35,244 nucleotides of DNA from an uncultured Saprospiraceae bacterium. Lineage in GTDB: Bacteria > Bacteroidota > Bacteroidia > Chitinophagales > Saprospiraceae. The notes below the pieces were generated by a model. The model was not told where the DNA came from, did not search any database, and worked only from the letters and a program-made list of their open reading frames with translations. Below are positions 24,067 to 32,321 of the stretch, one piece after another. The stretch spans positions 1 to 35,244 of the forward strand of contig CAKZSH010000236.1 in the NCBI GenBank assembly GCA_937918905.1, read 5' to 3'. A program made the translations under genes and the position numbers. The first letter of the stretch is position 1. Every line of letters begins with the position of its first letter.

Positions 24067-24917
24067 TTAATACAAATATTGTAGAAGATAATTTTGAAAA
24101 GAATAACTCTTCATCATATAACCTGTCCATACTCATAGGTATGGACAGGTTTTCTTATGCTATCATGGATAGCGAAAAACAGCTTTTGGTACTTAAAAGC
24201 TACCTGTTAAATGCAGATTTGGCAAGTTCTGAACCGCTTCAACCTGCTTTGAAGGAGATTTTTTTAGAGGATAAAATTCTAAAATTACCTTTCAATTCTA
24301 CAACAGTCGGATTAATCAATAATAAAAGTACATTGGTTCCTGATAAACTTTACCAAGCTGATGACACAAGGGTTTACTTGAAAAATCAAGTTGAATCATT
24401 GGATAATCATCAGGTATTTGTAGATCGAGTGGATGAGGTAGCAGCTAAAAATATCTATGCTTTTGATCAAGAAATCTTTTTTTTGGTAAAAGAATCTTTA
24501 CCAAATGCTGATTTCTTTCATGCAAGTACTTCCGTTTTAAGAGGAATATTGTCCAATCAAAATGGCGATATCACTAAGAAAATCTTTATTAATGTTAAAG
24601 GAGATCATTTGCAAATTGCATTGGTTGCAGGGAAAGAATTAATTTTTTCCAATTCCTTTTCGTTTAAAAATGATAAAGATTTTATTTATCACGTAATGTT
24701 GGTCTTTAAGCAATTTGACTTGAATGAGGAAAAAACGCCAGTATTTTTATCAGGTCAAATAACCGATGAGTCTAAATTGTATCGAATCATTTATCGATAC
24801 ATTAATCAAATACAATTTTCCGAGGCACCTACTGCTGTTAATTTTGGAAAAAATTCGAAAGGTATTCCACCACATTTTTATTTTGACTTATTCAGCCTTG
24901 ATTTATGCGAATCATAG
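24057..24917 (+). CDS. DUF3822-like protein upstream of rsmD
   Basis: This 286-residue protein fits the DUF3822 group, typically next to rsmD in Bacteroidota and possibly of ASKHA/actin-like fold. LSILIGMDRFSYAIMD (about 24-39), IFINVKGDHLQIALVAGKEL and the late FLSGQITDES could be the repeated strand-turn elements of such a fold. The start is uncertain: TTG 24057 overlaps the upstream stop, while ATG 24141 would cut off the first strand. I favour TTG because LSILIG looks like the first strand of the domain. The stop overlaps the rsmD start by 13 bases. Function is unknown; genome context ties it to ribosome modification. Confidence 0.7.
   Translation: MGIINTNIVEDNFEKNNSSSYNLSILIGMDRFSYAIMDSEKQLLVLKSYLLNADLASSEPLQPALKEIFLEDKILKLPFNSTTVGLINNKSTLVPDKLYQADDTRVYLKNQVESLDNHQVFVDRVDEVAAKNIYAFDQEIFFLVKESLPNADFFHASTSVLRGILSNQNGDITKKIFINVKGDHLQIALVAGKELIFSNSFSFKNDKDFIYHVMLVFKQFDLNEEKTPVFLSGQITDESKLYRIIYRYINQIQFSEAPTAVNFGKNSKGIPPHFYFDLFSLDLCES
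24120..24151 (+). promoter_or_regulatory. Perfect 12-bp stem-loop inside the start of the DUF3822-like gene
   Basis: AACCTGTCCATA (24120-24131) pairs perfectly with TATGGACAGGTT (24140-24151), with an 8-base loop, then TTTCTT. It looks like an intrinsic terminator yet lies within coding sequence, and its 3' arm contains the in-frame ATG 24141. Confidence 0.72.
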
Positions 24918-25441
24918 GTGGCAAATTTAAAGGTCGAAGGTTTACTCCACCTGCCAAAAAGTGGCCAACTCGTCCTACAACAGATTTTTCAAAAGAAGGA
25001 TTATTCAATATTTTGAATAACAACTGGGACTTTGAAGAAATGAAAGTCCTTGATTTATTTGGAGGAACAGGCAACCATAGTTACGAATTTATCTCAAGAG
25101 GTTGCAATGATGTTACCTATGTTGACAAGTTTGGAGGTTGTGTAGCTTTTGTCAAAAAAACGGCTGCACTACTTGATATTGAAGATCAGATCAATATTAT
25201 CAGAGGAGATGTTTTTAAATTCATCAATAAATCTTCCTCTAAATTCGATTATATCTTTGCAGGCCCACCTTATCCACTTCCTACCATTGATGAAATTCCC
25301 GATTTAATTTTTAAAAATGAACTATTAGCCAAGGACGGCTGGTTTGTTATGGAAACCAATGCTAATCACGATTTTAAAGATCACCCCCAGTTTTTTGATG
25401 AAAGACACTATGGAGGAACAATTTTTTGGTTTTTTAAGTAG
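24905..25441 (+). CDS. rsmD: RsmD-family 16S rRNA G966 N2-methyltransferase
   Basis: RsmD methylates the N2 of G966 (E. coli numbering) of 16S rRNA using SAM. The 178-residue protein has the family start MRIIGGKFKGRRF, RPTTDFSKEGLFNIL (23-37), motif I VLDLFGGTGNHSYEF (48-62) and the closing NYGG-like HYGGTIFWFF. The catalytic motif IV, normally (D/N)PPY/F, reads AGPPYP with Gly at 120. This could be a lineage variant or a loss of activity. The start overlaps the upstream gene by 13 bases, showing tight coupling. Confidence 0.85.
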   Translation: MRIIGGKFKGRRFTPPAKKWPTRPTTDFSKEGLFNILNNNWDFEEMKVLDLFGGTGNHSYEFISRGCNDVTYVDKFGGCVAFVKKTAALLDIEDQINIIRGDVFKFINKSSSKFDYIFAGPPYPLPTIDEIPDLIFKNELLAKDGWFVMETNANHDFKDHPQFFDERHYGGTIFWFFK

Positions 25442-25466
25442 TTCTCTCATTGGGAAGCCCTTTGGG

Positions 25467-25487
25467 AATATCGAATATCGAATATCG
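25467..25487. repeat. AATATCG tandem repeat, 3 copies
   Basis: AATATCG is repeated three times in tandem after the rsmD stop. Each unit pair contains the palindrome-like CGAATATCG. Similar GATATTC words occur at 16660-16686. Confidence 0.7.
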
Positions 25488-25513
25488 AACTGGGGGTTTT
25501 CATATAAAAATAT

Positions 25514-25521
25514 TAAATTTG
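25514..25521 (+). promoter_or_regulatory. Candidate -7 box for the 25545 gene
   Basis: TAAATTTG matches TAnnTTTG. The predicted transcription start near 25528 leaves a leader of about 17 bases before ATG 25545. No clear -33 TTTG was found at standard distance. Confidence 0.42.
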
Positions 25522-25544
25522 TAGAATTCATATAACAGGTTTAC

Positions 25545-25991
25545 ATGAAAAAACTAGTGATATTCTTCTTTCTTTTCTTTGGGACTTTTGCGTTTTTGCA
25601 GGCGCAAAAAGGAGCTGACCTTTCTGGGTTATGGTTAGGGAAAATCACTCAAGACGAAGGAGGATATGCGTCTGATTATGTTTTTGAGATTTATATTCGG
25701 CAGGATGGAAGTAAAATATCAGGCAGATCTTATGTTTATGTTGATAATATTTATGCTTCATTTGATATTTCAGGGAGTTTGCATAGTGAAGTTTATATGG
25801 ATTTGAAGGACAGCGAGATTTTAGAAAGCAAAGTCAATGAAGGTATGGAATGGTGTTTAAAAAAATATCAACTGGTCTTTAAAATAAAAAATGGAGTTTA
25901 TCATCTCGAAGGATTTTGGCAAGGGGAAACCTCATTTAGTACATGTATACCTGGTAAGATTTTTTTGAAAAAACAAGTTCCTAGAGCGTGA
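25545..25991 (+). CDS. Small secreted protein of unknown function
   Basis: A signal peptide (about 1-20, MKKLVIFFFLFFGTFAFLQA, with QAQ at the likely cleavage site) precedes about 128 residues of beta-rich sequence. DLSGLWLGKITQDEGGYASD starts the mature domain, followed by YVFEIYIRQDGSKISGRSYV and GFWQGETSFSTCIPGKIFL. The GxWxGxxTQ opening and alternating strands suggest a small beta-barrel or lipocalin-like fold, but no family is assigned with confidence. The frame ends in GTGA, which overlaps a possible upstream start of the next ORF; that start is rejected in favour of 26060. Confidence 0.75.
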   Translation: MKKLVIFFFLFFGTFAFLQAQKGADLSGLWLGKITQDEGGYASDYVFEIYIRQDGSKISGRSYVYVDNIYASFDISGSLHSEVYMDLKDSEILESKVNEGMEWCLKKYQLVFKIKNGVYHLEGFWQGETSFSTCIPGKIFLKKQVPRA

Positions 25992-26036
25992 TTGCTAAAT
26001 CCACTAACTTTCCTTTAGAAATAGCCATAAAAAATA

Positions 26037-26044
26037 TACTTTTG
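26037..26044 (+). promoter_or_regulatory. Candidate -7 box for the 26060 gene
   Basis: TACTTTTG is an exact TAnnTTTG match 15 bases before ATG 26060, implying a very short leader. This supports starting translation at 26060 and not at GTG 25988. The -33 side is not clear. Confidence 0.42.
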
Positions 26045-26059
26045 CGGAATAATTGCAAA

Positions 26060-26869
26060 ATGAAATTTCGAATTCTCATACTCTTTCAATTCCTAAGTCT
26101 CTCCATTTTTTGTCAATATCAACCTTTGGAAACTTTAGATGAATTTTTGATTGGGCCTGAAAATGTGAATGTACATTTTGAGGAGCAAGTTGAGTTTTAT
26201 TTAGAAAAATATAATTCAATGATCCTAAATATTGATGAGTTAGAAGTTTTGCATCAAGAAGAATTGGAAAGATTGGAAGGAAATGTAAAAAAGAAATTGT
26301 GGCGAAGAAATCAAATCAGAAAAGTAAATGAAACGATTGATTTGTTAATAGAAGATAGAATAGCAGTCGAAAATTATATTCAAAAATGGGAAGAATTTCA
26401 ATTTGAAAGTTGGTCTCATTTTAATGAAAATTATGATTCGAAACAATGTTATAATATTATGTCTAAAACAAAAACGTATTTGCCAAATGAGTATTCAATA
26501 GAATTAGAAGATAGTGATTCCATTTCATGGGAAGTGTTTGTTCCAAAGAATATGGTTGCGAAAATTAAAGTAACTCGAATTTCTCAATCATCAGGTCATA
26601 AATGGGTTAAGAAAAGGGCAGATAAAAACTGCCTTTCTAATGATCCAGATGATTGTATGATTTGGTGTTTAGTAGAAATTCCAGAAGAATTTCGAACTTT
26701 TAATTATTATGAAGGATTTCCAAAAGTATTCAAGTATTCTGAAGAAAAAGAAGGTTACATAATACTACATACGCTAGAAAGAATCAATAATAACCAATAT
26801 CGACTTTTCGATTTAAGAGAAAACATAGAAATAAAATTAGTTAATTATCAAGTTGTTGATTGTAATTAG
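26060..26869 (+). CDS. Secreted coiled-coil protein of unknown function
   Basis: The frame is open from GTG 25988, but ATG 26060 gives a proper signal peptide (MKFRILILFQFLSLSIFCQ) and a -7 box sits just upstream, so 26060 is chosen (269 residues). The mature protein has a charged helical region (about 45-120; ELEVLHQEELERLEGNVKKK) and a C-terminal domain with four cysteines near KNCLSNDPDDCMIWCLVEIP (about 187-206). These may form disulfides in the periplasm or at the surface. No family is assigned. It follows the other small secreted gene. Confidence 0.7.
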   Translation: MKFRILILFQFLSLSIFCQYQPLETLDEFLIGPENVNVHFEEQVEFYLEKYNSMILNIDELEVLHQEELERLEGNVKKKLWRRNQIRKVNETIDLLIEDRIAVENYIQKWEEFQFESWSHFNENYDSKQCYNIMSKTKTYLPNEYSIELEDSDSISWEVFVPKNMVAKIKVTRISQSSGHKWVKKRADKNCLSNDPDDCMIWCLVEIPEEFRTFNYYEGFPKVFKYSEEKEGYIILHTLERINNNQYRLFDLRENIEIKLVNYQVVDCN

Positions 26870-26873
26870 TTGA

Positions 26874-26993
26874 TTGAACTCCACCCCCTAACCCCCGCCA
26901 GCGGGGGAAAACGTATTGCCTAGTTTTAAGCAGTACTTTAGAAATTATGCACAAATTTTCCCCCGCTGGCGGGGGCTAGGGGGTGGAATTCAA
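26874..26993. repeat. GC-rich 38-bp inverted repeat
   Basis: The arms 26874-26911 and 26956-26993 match at 36 of 38 positions. The core CCCCCGCCAGCGGGGG is itself a palindrome, so each arm can form its own hairpin (cruciform potential). It is strikingly GC-rich for this AT-rich window and lies 5 bases after the upstream stop. Confidence 0.92.
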
Positions 26994-27078
26994 CTGACCT
27001 CAATTTTAAAAATGAAACTTTTTCCAATAACTTGCAGTTAAGTTTTTATTATAAATCACATTCAAAAGGACTATTAAA

Positions 27079-28920
27079 ATGAGTATCACAGAACTGATAA
27101 AAGAAGGGACTGCAAAGGCAGTAAAAGATCTCTACGATCATGAGGTCAATGTTAACGATGTCAATATGAATGTGACCCGCAAAGAATTTGATGGCGACTA
27201 TTCCGTAGTTGTTTTTCCATATACCAAGGCTGCAAAAAAGAAACCCGAACAAATCGCTGATGAACTTGGTGAATATTTGGTAGGGAAATATGATGACTTG
27301 ACAAAGTATAATGTGATCAAAGGATTTTTAAATCTTGAAGTAAGTGATACGTACTGGAATCAATATCTCGCAAAAGTAGCTGCTCAGGATACTTTAAAAA
27401 AACCTGCTCATGGTGAAAAATTCATGATTGAATTTTCATCTCCAAATACCAACAAACCACTCCACCTCGGACATATCAGAAATATTTTATTAGGTTGGTC
27501 TTGTGCTAAAATTTATGATGCATTGGGTTACGATGTCATCAAAGTACAAGTGGTCAATGATAGAGGGATTGCGATTTGTAAAAGTATGTTGGCTTGGCAA
27601 ATGATGGGCAATGGAGAAACTCCTGAAAGTGCTGGAATCAAAGGCGATCACTATGTTGGGAAATGGTATGTTGAGTTTGAAAAATTATTTCAAGCAGAAT
27701 ACCAAGCTTGGCAAAAATCAATTAACGGTCATTTTATTTTCGCTACGCAAAAGAAAAAAGAACAAGATCAAAAGACTTTTTTCAAAGGATATAAAAACAC
27801 ATATTTTAATAACTCTAGTAAAATTGGAGCTGCCGCAAAAGCAATGTTATTAAAATGGGAAGATGGCGATACGGAAGTAAAAGATCTTTGGAAAAAAATG
27901 AATGGCTGGGTGTACGAAGGTTTCAATGTTACTTATGAAAATCTAGGCGTTGATTTTGACCAACTGTATTACGAATCTGATACTTATCTTTTAGGAAAAG
28001 ATAATATTGAAAAAGGACTCGGTAGTGGTATTTTTTATAAAAAAGAAGACAACTCCGTTTGGATTGATTTGGAGGATGCGAAACTCGATCATAAGTTAGT
28101 TTTAAGAAGTGATGGTACTTCGGTTTATATGACTCAAGATATTGGGACTGCTGAAAAACGATTTGAAGATCATGGCGCAAAGCAAATGGTTTACGTAGTT
28201 GCAGATGAGCAAAACTATCATTTTAAAGTTTTATTTGAAATAATGAAACGAATGGGCGCATCCTACGCAGAAGGCTTGCACCACTTGAGTTATGGAATGA
28301 TTGATTTGACGACTGGTAAAATGAAATCAAGAGAAGGAACGATTGTCGATGCGGATGATTTGATGAAAGATGTGATTGATGCAGCAAGAGCCAATGCCGT
28401 TGAAAGAGGAGAACTCGATGGATTGACACATGAGGAAAAAGAAGACATTTTTAGAAAAATAGGATTGGCTGCATTGAAGTTTTTTATCATCAAAGTAAAT
28501 GCTAAAAAACGAATGGTTTTCGACCCTGCGAAGTCAGTTGACTTGCAAGGAGATACGGGGCCGTACATTCAAAATGCTTATGTAAGAATTCAATCTGTCT
28601 TGAGAAAAGCAGGGGAGGTGGATACTTCGATTGCTAAGGAATATAAAACTCTTGGTGAAACAGAACGAGATTTAATTAGCCAAGTTTTTAGATTAGATGA
28701 TGTAGTTCAACTGGCAGCTGATAATTATGATCCATCGTTCATTGCAAATTATTGCTATGATTTGGCGAAAACTTATCATAAGTTTTATCATGATTTTAGA
28801 ATCATCAATGCTGAATCTCCAGAGGCAAAAGCATTTAGAATCCAACTTTGTCAAGTGATTGGAAAAACAATTGCTTTTGGTATGGATTTACTTGGAATTG
28901 AAATGCCAGAGAAGATGTAA
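27079..28920 (+). CDS. argS: Arginine--tRNA ligase
   Basis: Charges tRNA-Arg with arginine in the cytoplasm. The 613-residue class I synthetase begins with the ArgRS-specific N-terminal additional domain (about 1-105). The HIGH motif is HLGH at 129-132 in SPNTNKPLHLGHIRN. The KMSKS position reads KMKSREGT from residue 414, in line with the KMSxR form of this enzyme. DEQNYHFKVLFEIMKRMG and a DALR-type anticodon domain, ending in the last 120 residues (YVRIQSVLRKAG onward), complete it. Length fits the family. A GC-rich palindrome lies upstream and a 28-bp palindrome downstream, so it is probably its own transcript. Confidence 0.96.
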   Translation: MSITELIKEGTAKAVKDLYDHEVNVNDVNMNVTRKEFDGDYSVVVFPYTKAAKKKPEQIADELGEYLVGKYDDLTKYNVIKGFLNLEVSDTYWNQYLAKVAAQDTLKKPAHGEKFMIEFSSPNTNKPLHLGHIRNILLGWSCAKIYDALGYDVIKVQVVNDRGIAICKSMLAWQMMGNGETPESAGIKGDHYVGKWYVEFEKLFQAEYQAWQKSINGHFIFATQKKKEQDQKTFFKGYKNTYFNNSSKIGAAAKAMLLKWEDGDTEVKDLWKKMNGWVYEGFNVTYENLGVDFDQLYYESDTYLLGKDNIEKGLGSGIFYKKEDNSVWIDLEDAKLDHKLVLRSDGTSVYMTQDIGTAEKRFEDHGAKQMVYVVADEQNYHFKVLFEIMKRMGASYAEGLHHLSYGMIDLTTGKMKSREGTIVDADDLMKDVIDAARANAVERGELDGLTHEEKEDIFRKIGLAALKFFIIKVNAKKRMVFDPAKSVDLQGDTGPYIQNAYVRIQSVLRKAGEVDTSIAKEYKTLGETERDLISQVFRLDDVVQLAADNYDPSFIANYCYDLAKTYHKFYHDFRIINAESPEAKAFRIQLCQVIGKTIAFGMDLLGIEMPEKM

Positions 28921-28945
28921 ATATATTGTTTTATTGAAAGTCATT

Positions 28946-29031
28946 GTAACCGCCAAATTCATTTGGCAGGTTGTTCTAAATCAATAAAGAATAGTTTTTT
29001 TACCAACCTGCCAAATAAATTTGGCGGTTAC
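28946..29031. repeat. 28-bp inverted repeat between argS and glnS
   Basis: The arms 28946-28973 and 29004-29031 match at 27 of 28 positions. The word GCCAAATTCATTTGGC inside each arm is itself nearly palindromic. The structure lies within an upstream extension of the glnS frame, showing that this extension is not coding. Confidence 0.9.
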
Positions 29032-29052
29032 GTTTTAAATATAAAAATAGTT

Positions 29053-30729
29053 ATGAGCGACGTAGCAAAAGAGTCCTTAAATTTTATCGAACAAATCATA
29101 CACGATGATTTGGAAACGAATCCAAATATAACAGTACACACACGTTTCCCACCTGAGCCAAATGGTTTCTTACATATCGGGCATGTCAAAGCAATTTGTA
29201 TCAACTTCGAAACTGCTAAAAAGTATGGTGGAAAAACCAACCTACGTTTCGATGATACCAATCCTCTGACTGAAAAAACCCTCTATGTTGACAATATCAA
29301 AAACGATATCAAATGGTTAGGTTACGATTGGGAAGACCGTGAATATTATGCTTCGGACTATTTCCAACAACTATATGATTTTGCGGTAGATTTAATTAAA
29401 AAAGGACTCGCTTATGTCGATGAATCTACGCCTGAACAAATTGCGGAAATGAAAGGAACAACTACTTCTCCTGGAGTGGATAGTCCTGCTCGAACTCGTT
29501 CGGTGGAAGAAAATTTGCGATTGTTTGAGGAAATGAAAGATGGAAAACACCCCGACGGAAGTATGGTGTTACGTGCCAAGGTAGATATGAAGCATCCGAA
29601 TATGTTGATGCGTGACCCGAACATTTATCGAATCAAAAAAGCAACGCATCACCGTACTGGAGATGATTGGTGTATTTATCCATTATATGATTTTGCACAT
29701 GGACAATCGGATTCGATTGAAAATATTACCTACTCGTTGTGTTCTTTGGAATTTAGGCATCACCGAGATTTGTACAATTGGTTGATTGAGAAATTGGAAA
29801 TTTTCCCTTCTCGTCAAATTGAGTTTGCCCGTATGAATGTGGAATACATGATTACGAGTAAACGAAGATTACTCAAATTGGTTAATGATAATTTAGTAAC
29901 TGGATGGGACGATCCTCGAATGCCGACCATTTCAGGAATGCGAAGAAAAGGTTATCCACCTGCGGCACTTCGAACTTTTGTCGATAAGGTAGGAGTAGCG
30001 AAGCGAGATAATTTAATTGAAATTGGATTGTTAGAAAGTTGTGTACGAGATGAGTTGAACAAAACAACAGCTCGTGTGATGGGCGTTCTGGATCCTTTAA
30101 AATTAATCATAACCAATTACCCAGAAGGACAAGTAGAGCAAATGGAAGCGGTCAATAATCCTGGAGATGAAAGTATGGGAACTCGTTCGATTCCATTTTC
30201 AAGAGAGTTGTACATCGAGCAAGGAGACTTTATGGAAGATGCTCCAAAGAAATTTTTCCGATTGGGCCCAGGTAAAACGGTTCGATTGAAAAATGGATAT
30301 ATCATCACTTGCGAAGATTTCAAAAAAGATGAAAACGGAAAAGTGGTTGAAGTACATTGTAAATATTATCCTGATAGTCGCTCTGGTTCAGATACTTCTG
30401 GAATCAAAGCAAAAGGTGTTCTACATTGGGTATCTATCGGACATGCGGTAAAAGTTACCATCAATAATTATCATCGATTGTTTACAGTTGAACAACCATT
30501 GGCAGATCCTGACAAAGACTTTATGGAATTTTTTAATAATAATTCTTTAGAGGTCTTGGACAATGTTTATGTTGAACCAAGTTTGTTGACTGCAAAAGTA
30601 GGAGAGCGTTTTCAATTTATGAGAAAAGGATATTACTGCTTGGATACCACTTCTACTGAGGATAATTTAGTTTTCAATAGTACAGTTGGACTGAAGGATT
30701 CTTGGGCGAAGAAGAATAAAAAGAAGTGA
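29053..30729 (+). CDS. glnS: Glutamine--tRNA ligase
   Basis: Charges tRNA-Gln directly with glutamine. The class I signature is RFPPEPNGFLHIGHVKAI with HIGH at 41-44. The KMSKS position reads MITSKRRLLKL (about 266-276), followed by the GlnRS-specific GWDDPRMPTISGMRRKGY. The C-terminal anticodon-binding beta-barrels follow from about residue 340. With ATG 29053 the length is 558, close to E. coli GlnRS (554). The frame continues upstream to 28963, but that part crosses the palindrome at 28946-29031 and is rejected. The stop codon overlaps the beginning of a family B repeat. Confidence 0.96.
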   Translation: MSDVAKESLNFIEQIIHDDLETNPNITVHTRFPPEPNGFLHIGHVKAICINFETAKKYGGKTNLRFDDTNPLTEKTLYVDNIKNDIKWLGYDWEDREYYASDYFQQLYDFAVDLIKKGLAYVDESTPEQIAEMKGTTTSPGVDSPARTRSVEENLRLFEEMKDGKHPDGSMVLRAKVDMKHPNMLMRDPNIYRIKKATHHRTGDDWCIYPLYDFAHGQSDSIENITYSLCSLEFRHHRDLYNWLIEKLEIFPSRQIEFARMNVEYMITSKRRLLKLVNDNLVTGWDDPRMPTISGMRRKGYPPAALRTFVDKVGVAKRDNLIEIGLLESCVRDELNKTTARVMGVLDPLKLIITNYPEGQVEQMEAVNNPGDESMGTRSIPFSRELYIEQGDFMEDAPKKFFRLGPGKTVRLKNGYIITCEDFKKDENGKVVEVHCKYYPDSRSGSDTSGIKAKGVLHWVSIGHAVKVTINNYHRLFTVEQPLADPDKDFMEFFNNNSLEVLDNVYVEPSLLTAKVGERFQFMRKGYYCLDTTSTEDNLVFNSTVGLKDSWAKKNKKK

Positions 30730-30853
30730 ATTAGTGAATAGGTAAAAAAGTTAATTAGGTCATATTGTGGTCAAAAATATATTGACTCGAATCAAAATTC
30801 ACGTTAGCCAGATCAACCAATAGCGAAGTGAACAAATAACTATTCAACTTTTA
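30726..30853. repeat. Family B dispersed palindromic element, copy 2
   Basis: Begins with GTGAATTAGTGAAT overlapping the glnS stop codon and ends with ACTATTCAACTTTTA. It shares blocks in the same order with 20239-20362, including GGTCATATTGTG. The middle parts differ. It also contains AGCGAAGTGAAC, close to AACGAAGTGAAC in the 9610-9779 element. Confidence 0.82.
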
Positions 30854-30868
30854 GTCAACGTCTATAAT

Positions 30869-30956
30869 AACTCTACAAACCCAAATACTTTTGAATGTAA
30901 AAACGTTTTCATAGCGTTAGAAAATTACATCCAAAAGACAATGGATTTGTAGAGTT
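30869..30956. terminator. Long hairpin with T-run after glnS
   Basis: The arms 30869-30900 and 30925-30956 pair at about 26 of 32 positions, starting AACTCTACAAA against TTTGTAGAGTT, and are followed by a T-rich tract (30955-30966). It is likely the terminator of glnS. A TACTTTTG promoter-like box inside the stem is probably fortuitous. Confidence 0.7.
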
Positions 30957-30986
30957 TTTTTATTTTTAAAGTAAAAAACTAAAGAC

Positions 30987-32228
30987 ATGAAAAAATTATT
31001 TCTCCTTTTACCATTTTTCTTTTCTTATTCCGTTCAATCTCAAAATTCTGATTTAGCTCAATATGAAAAAGAAGTTTTGCAACTTACGGTTGATGTGGTT
31101 TATCTAGCTTCCGATTATTTGGAAGGTAGAGGAACAGGAACCATTGGAGAAAAACGAGCTGCAGATTATATCGTTCAACGATTTAAAGAAATCGGGGTAG
31201 CTCCAAAAGGAGAAAACGGAACTTGGTTTCAAGAATTTCCTTGGCATGAAATCACTAATCCTCATTCTCCTGAAAAAGGGAAAGTAGAAGGTAAAGGAAA
31301 AAATGTTATTGGGTATATTGATAACGGTGCAAAAACAACTGTTGTAATTGGTGGACATTATGATCACTTAGGCATGGGAGGCAGAGGATCTTTATATGAT
31401 GGTGAGCCAAAAATTCATAATGGTGCTGATGATAACGCAAGTGGAATAGCTGCCATGCTTCGAATTGCAAAGCACTTAAAAGAGTCAAAATTAAAATCAA
31501 ATAACTATCTCTTTATTGCTTTTTCAGGAGAAGAAAAAGGATTGTTTGGCTCAAAATATTTTGCAGCGAACCCTACCATTCCGATTGAGGAAATCAATTA
31601 TATGTTTAACATGGACATGGTGGGGATGCTCAATATGACTCGTGTGTTAGCGGTACAAGGAACAGGAACTTCTCCAATGTGGAAAAAGGTTTTAGAAGGA
31701 AAAAATAAACAAGCATTGGAAATCAAAGGAACAGAATCGGGAGTTGGCCCTTCGGATCATACTTCTTTTTATTTGAAAGATATTCCTGTTTTACATTTCT
31801 TTTCTGGTCAACATTCTCATTATCATAAACCGACTGATGATGCTTCTCGATTGAACTATGATGGGATATACGTCATTTCGGAATTTATGGTTTCTTTGAT
31901 TGAAAAGGTGGATGGTGAGCGTTTGGTTTTTACCAAAACAAAAGATTCGGAGGAGAAAAAAGCAGCAGCATTTAAAGTGACATTGGGAGTGATGCCTGAC
32001 TATGTTTATAATGGAAAAGGAATGCGTGTGGATAGTGTTATAAAAGGTAGAGTAGGGGACAAAGGTGGATTAAAAAATGGTGATATAATTATTAAAATTG
32101 GAGACATTGAGGTAGTTGATATTTATAACTATATGGAAGGATTAGCTAGCTTTAAAAAAGGAGATACCGCAAAAGTTGTCGTTTTAAGAAAAAATAAAAA
32201 GAAGAAATTGAAAGTGACGTTTGAATGA
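30987..32228 (+). CDS. Secreted M28-family zinc peptidase with C-terminal PDZ domain
   Basis: The 413-residue protein has a signal peptide (about 1-18, ending SVQSQ), an M28 aminopeptidase domain (about 30-315) and a PDZ domain (about 330-413). The co-catalytic zinc ligands are visible: H124 and D126 in GGHYDHLG, D148 or D149 in NGADDNASG, catalytic E182 with E183 in FSGEEKG, D210 in FNMDMVG, and H280 in HSHYHKPTDD. Known relatives are aminopeptidases and glutaminyl-peptide cyclase-like enzymes. The PDZ segment (RVDSVIKGRVGDKGGLKNGD) suggests substrate or partner docking in the periplasm. No T9SS sorting domain. Likely its own transcript. Confidence 0.92.
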   Translation: MKKLFLLLPFFFSYSVQSQNSDLAQYEKEVLQLTVDVVYLASDYLEGRGTGTIGEKRAADYIVQRFKEIGVAPKGENGTWFQEFPWHEITNPHSPEKGKVEGKGKNVIGYIDNGAKTTVVIGGHYDHLGMGGRGSLYDGEPKIHNGADDNASGIAAMLRIAKHLKESKLKSNNYLFIAFSGEEKGLFGSKYFAANPTIPIEEINYMFNMDMVGMLNMTRVLAVQGTGTSPMWKKVLEGKNKQALEIKGTESGVGPSDHTSFYLKDIPVLHFFSGQHSHYHKPTDDASRLNYDGIYVISEFMVSLIEKVDGERLVFTKTKDSEEKKAAAFKVTLGVMPDYVYNGKGMRVDSVIKGRVGDKGGLKNGDIIIKIGDIEVVDIYNYMEGLASFKKGDTAKVVVLRKNKKKKLKVTFE

Positions 32229-32268
32229 CATATTTTGACTTATGGAAAACTCTTTTATTATATGTTGT

Positions 32269-32276
32269 TACATTTG
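32269..32276 (+). promoter_or_regulatory. Candidate -7 box for the phase-variable lipoprotein gene
   Basis: TACATTTG matches TAnnTTTG and lies 46 bases before ATG 32322. TTTTGA occurs upstream at 32233-32238 but is farther than the usual -33 distance. Confidence 0.4.
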
Positions 32277-32321
32277 ATATGTTAATAAAAATCTTTATAT
32301 AATTAATCAAAAAATTAAATT

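Noticed and set aside
25988..26059. GTG 25988 as the start of the secreted coiled-coil gene
   Set aside because: The signal peptide begins at ATG 26060, and a TACTTTTG promoter box lies within the extension.
28963..29052. Upstream start for glnS at 28963
   Set aside because: The extension translates a 28-bp inverted repeat; ATG 29053 gives the normal GlnRS length.
30886..30893. TACTTTTG promoter box upstream of the M28 peptidase gene
   Set aside because: It lies within the stem of a terminator-like hairpin, with no supporting -33 element; not called as a feature.
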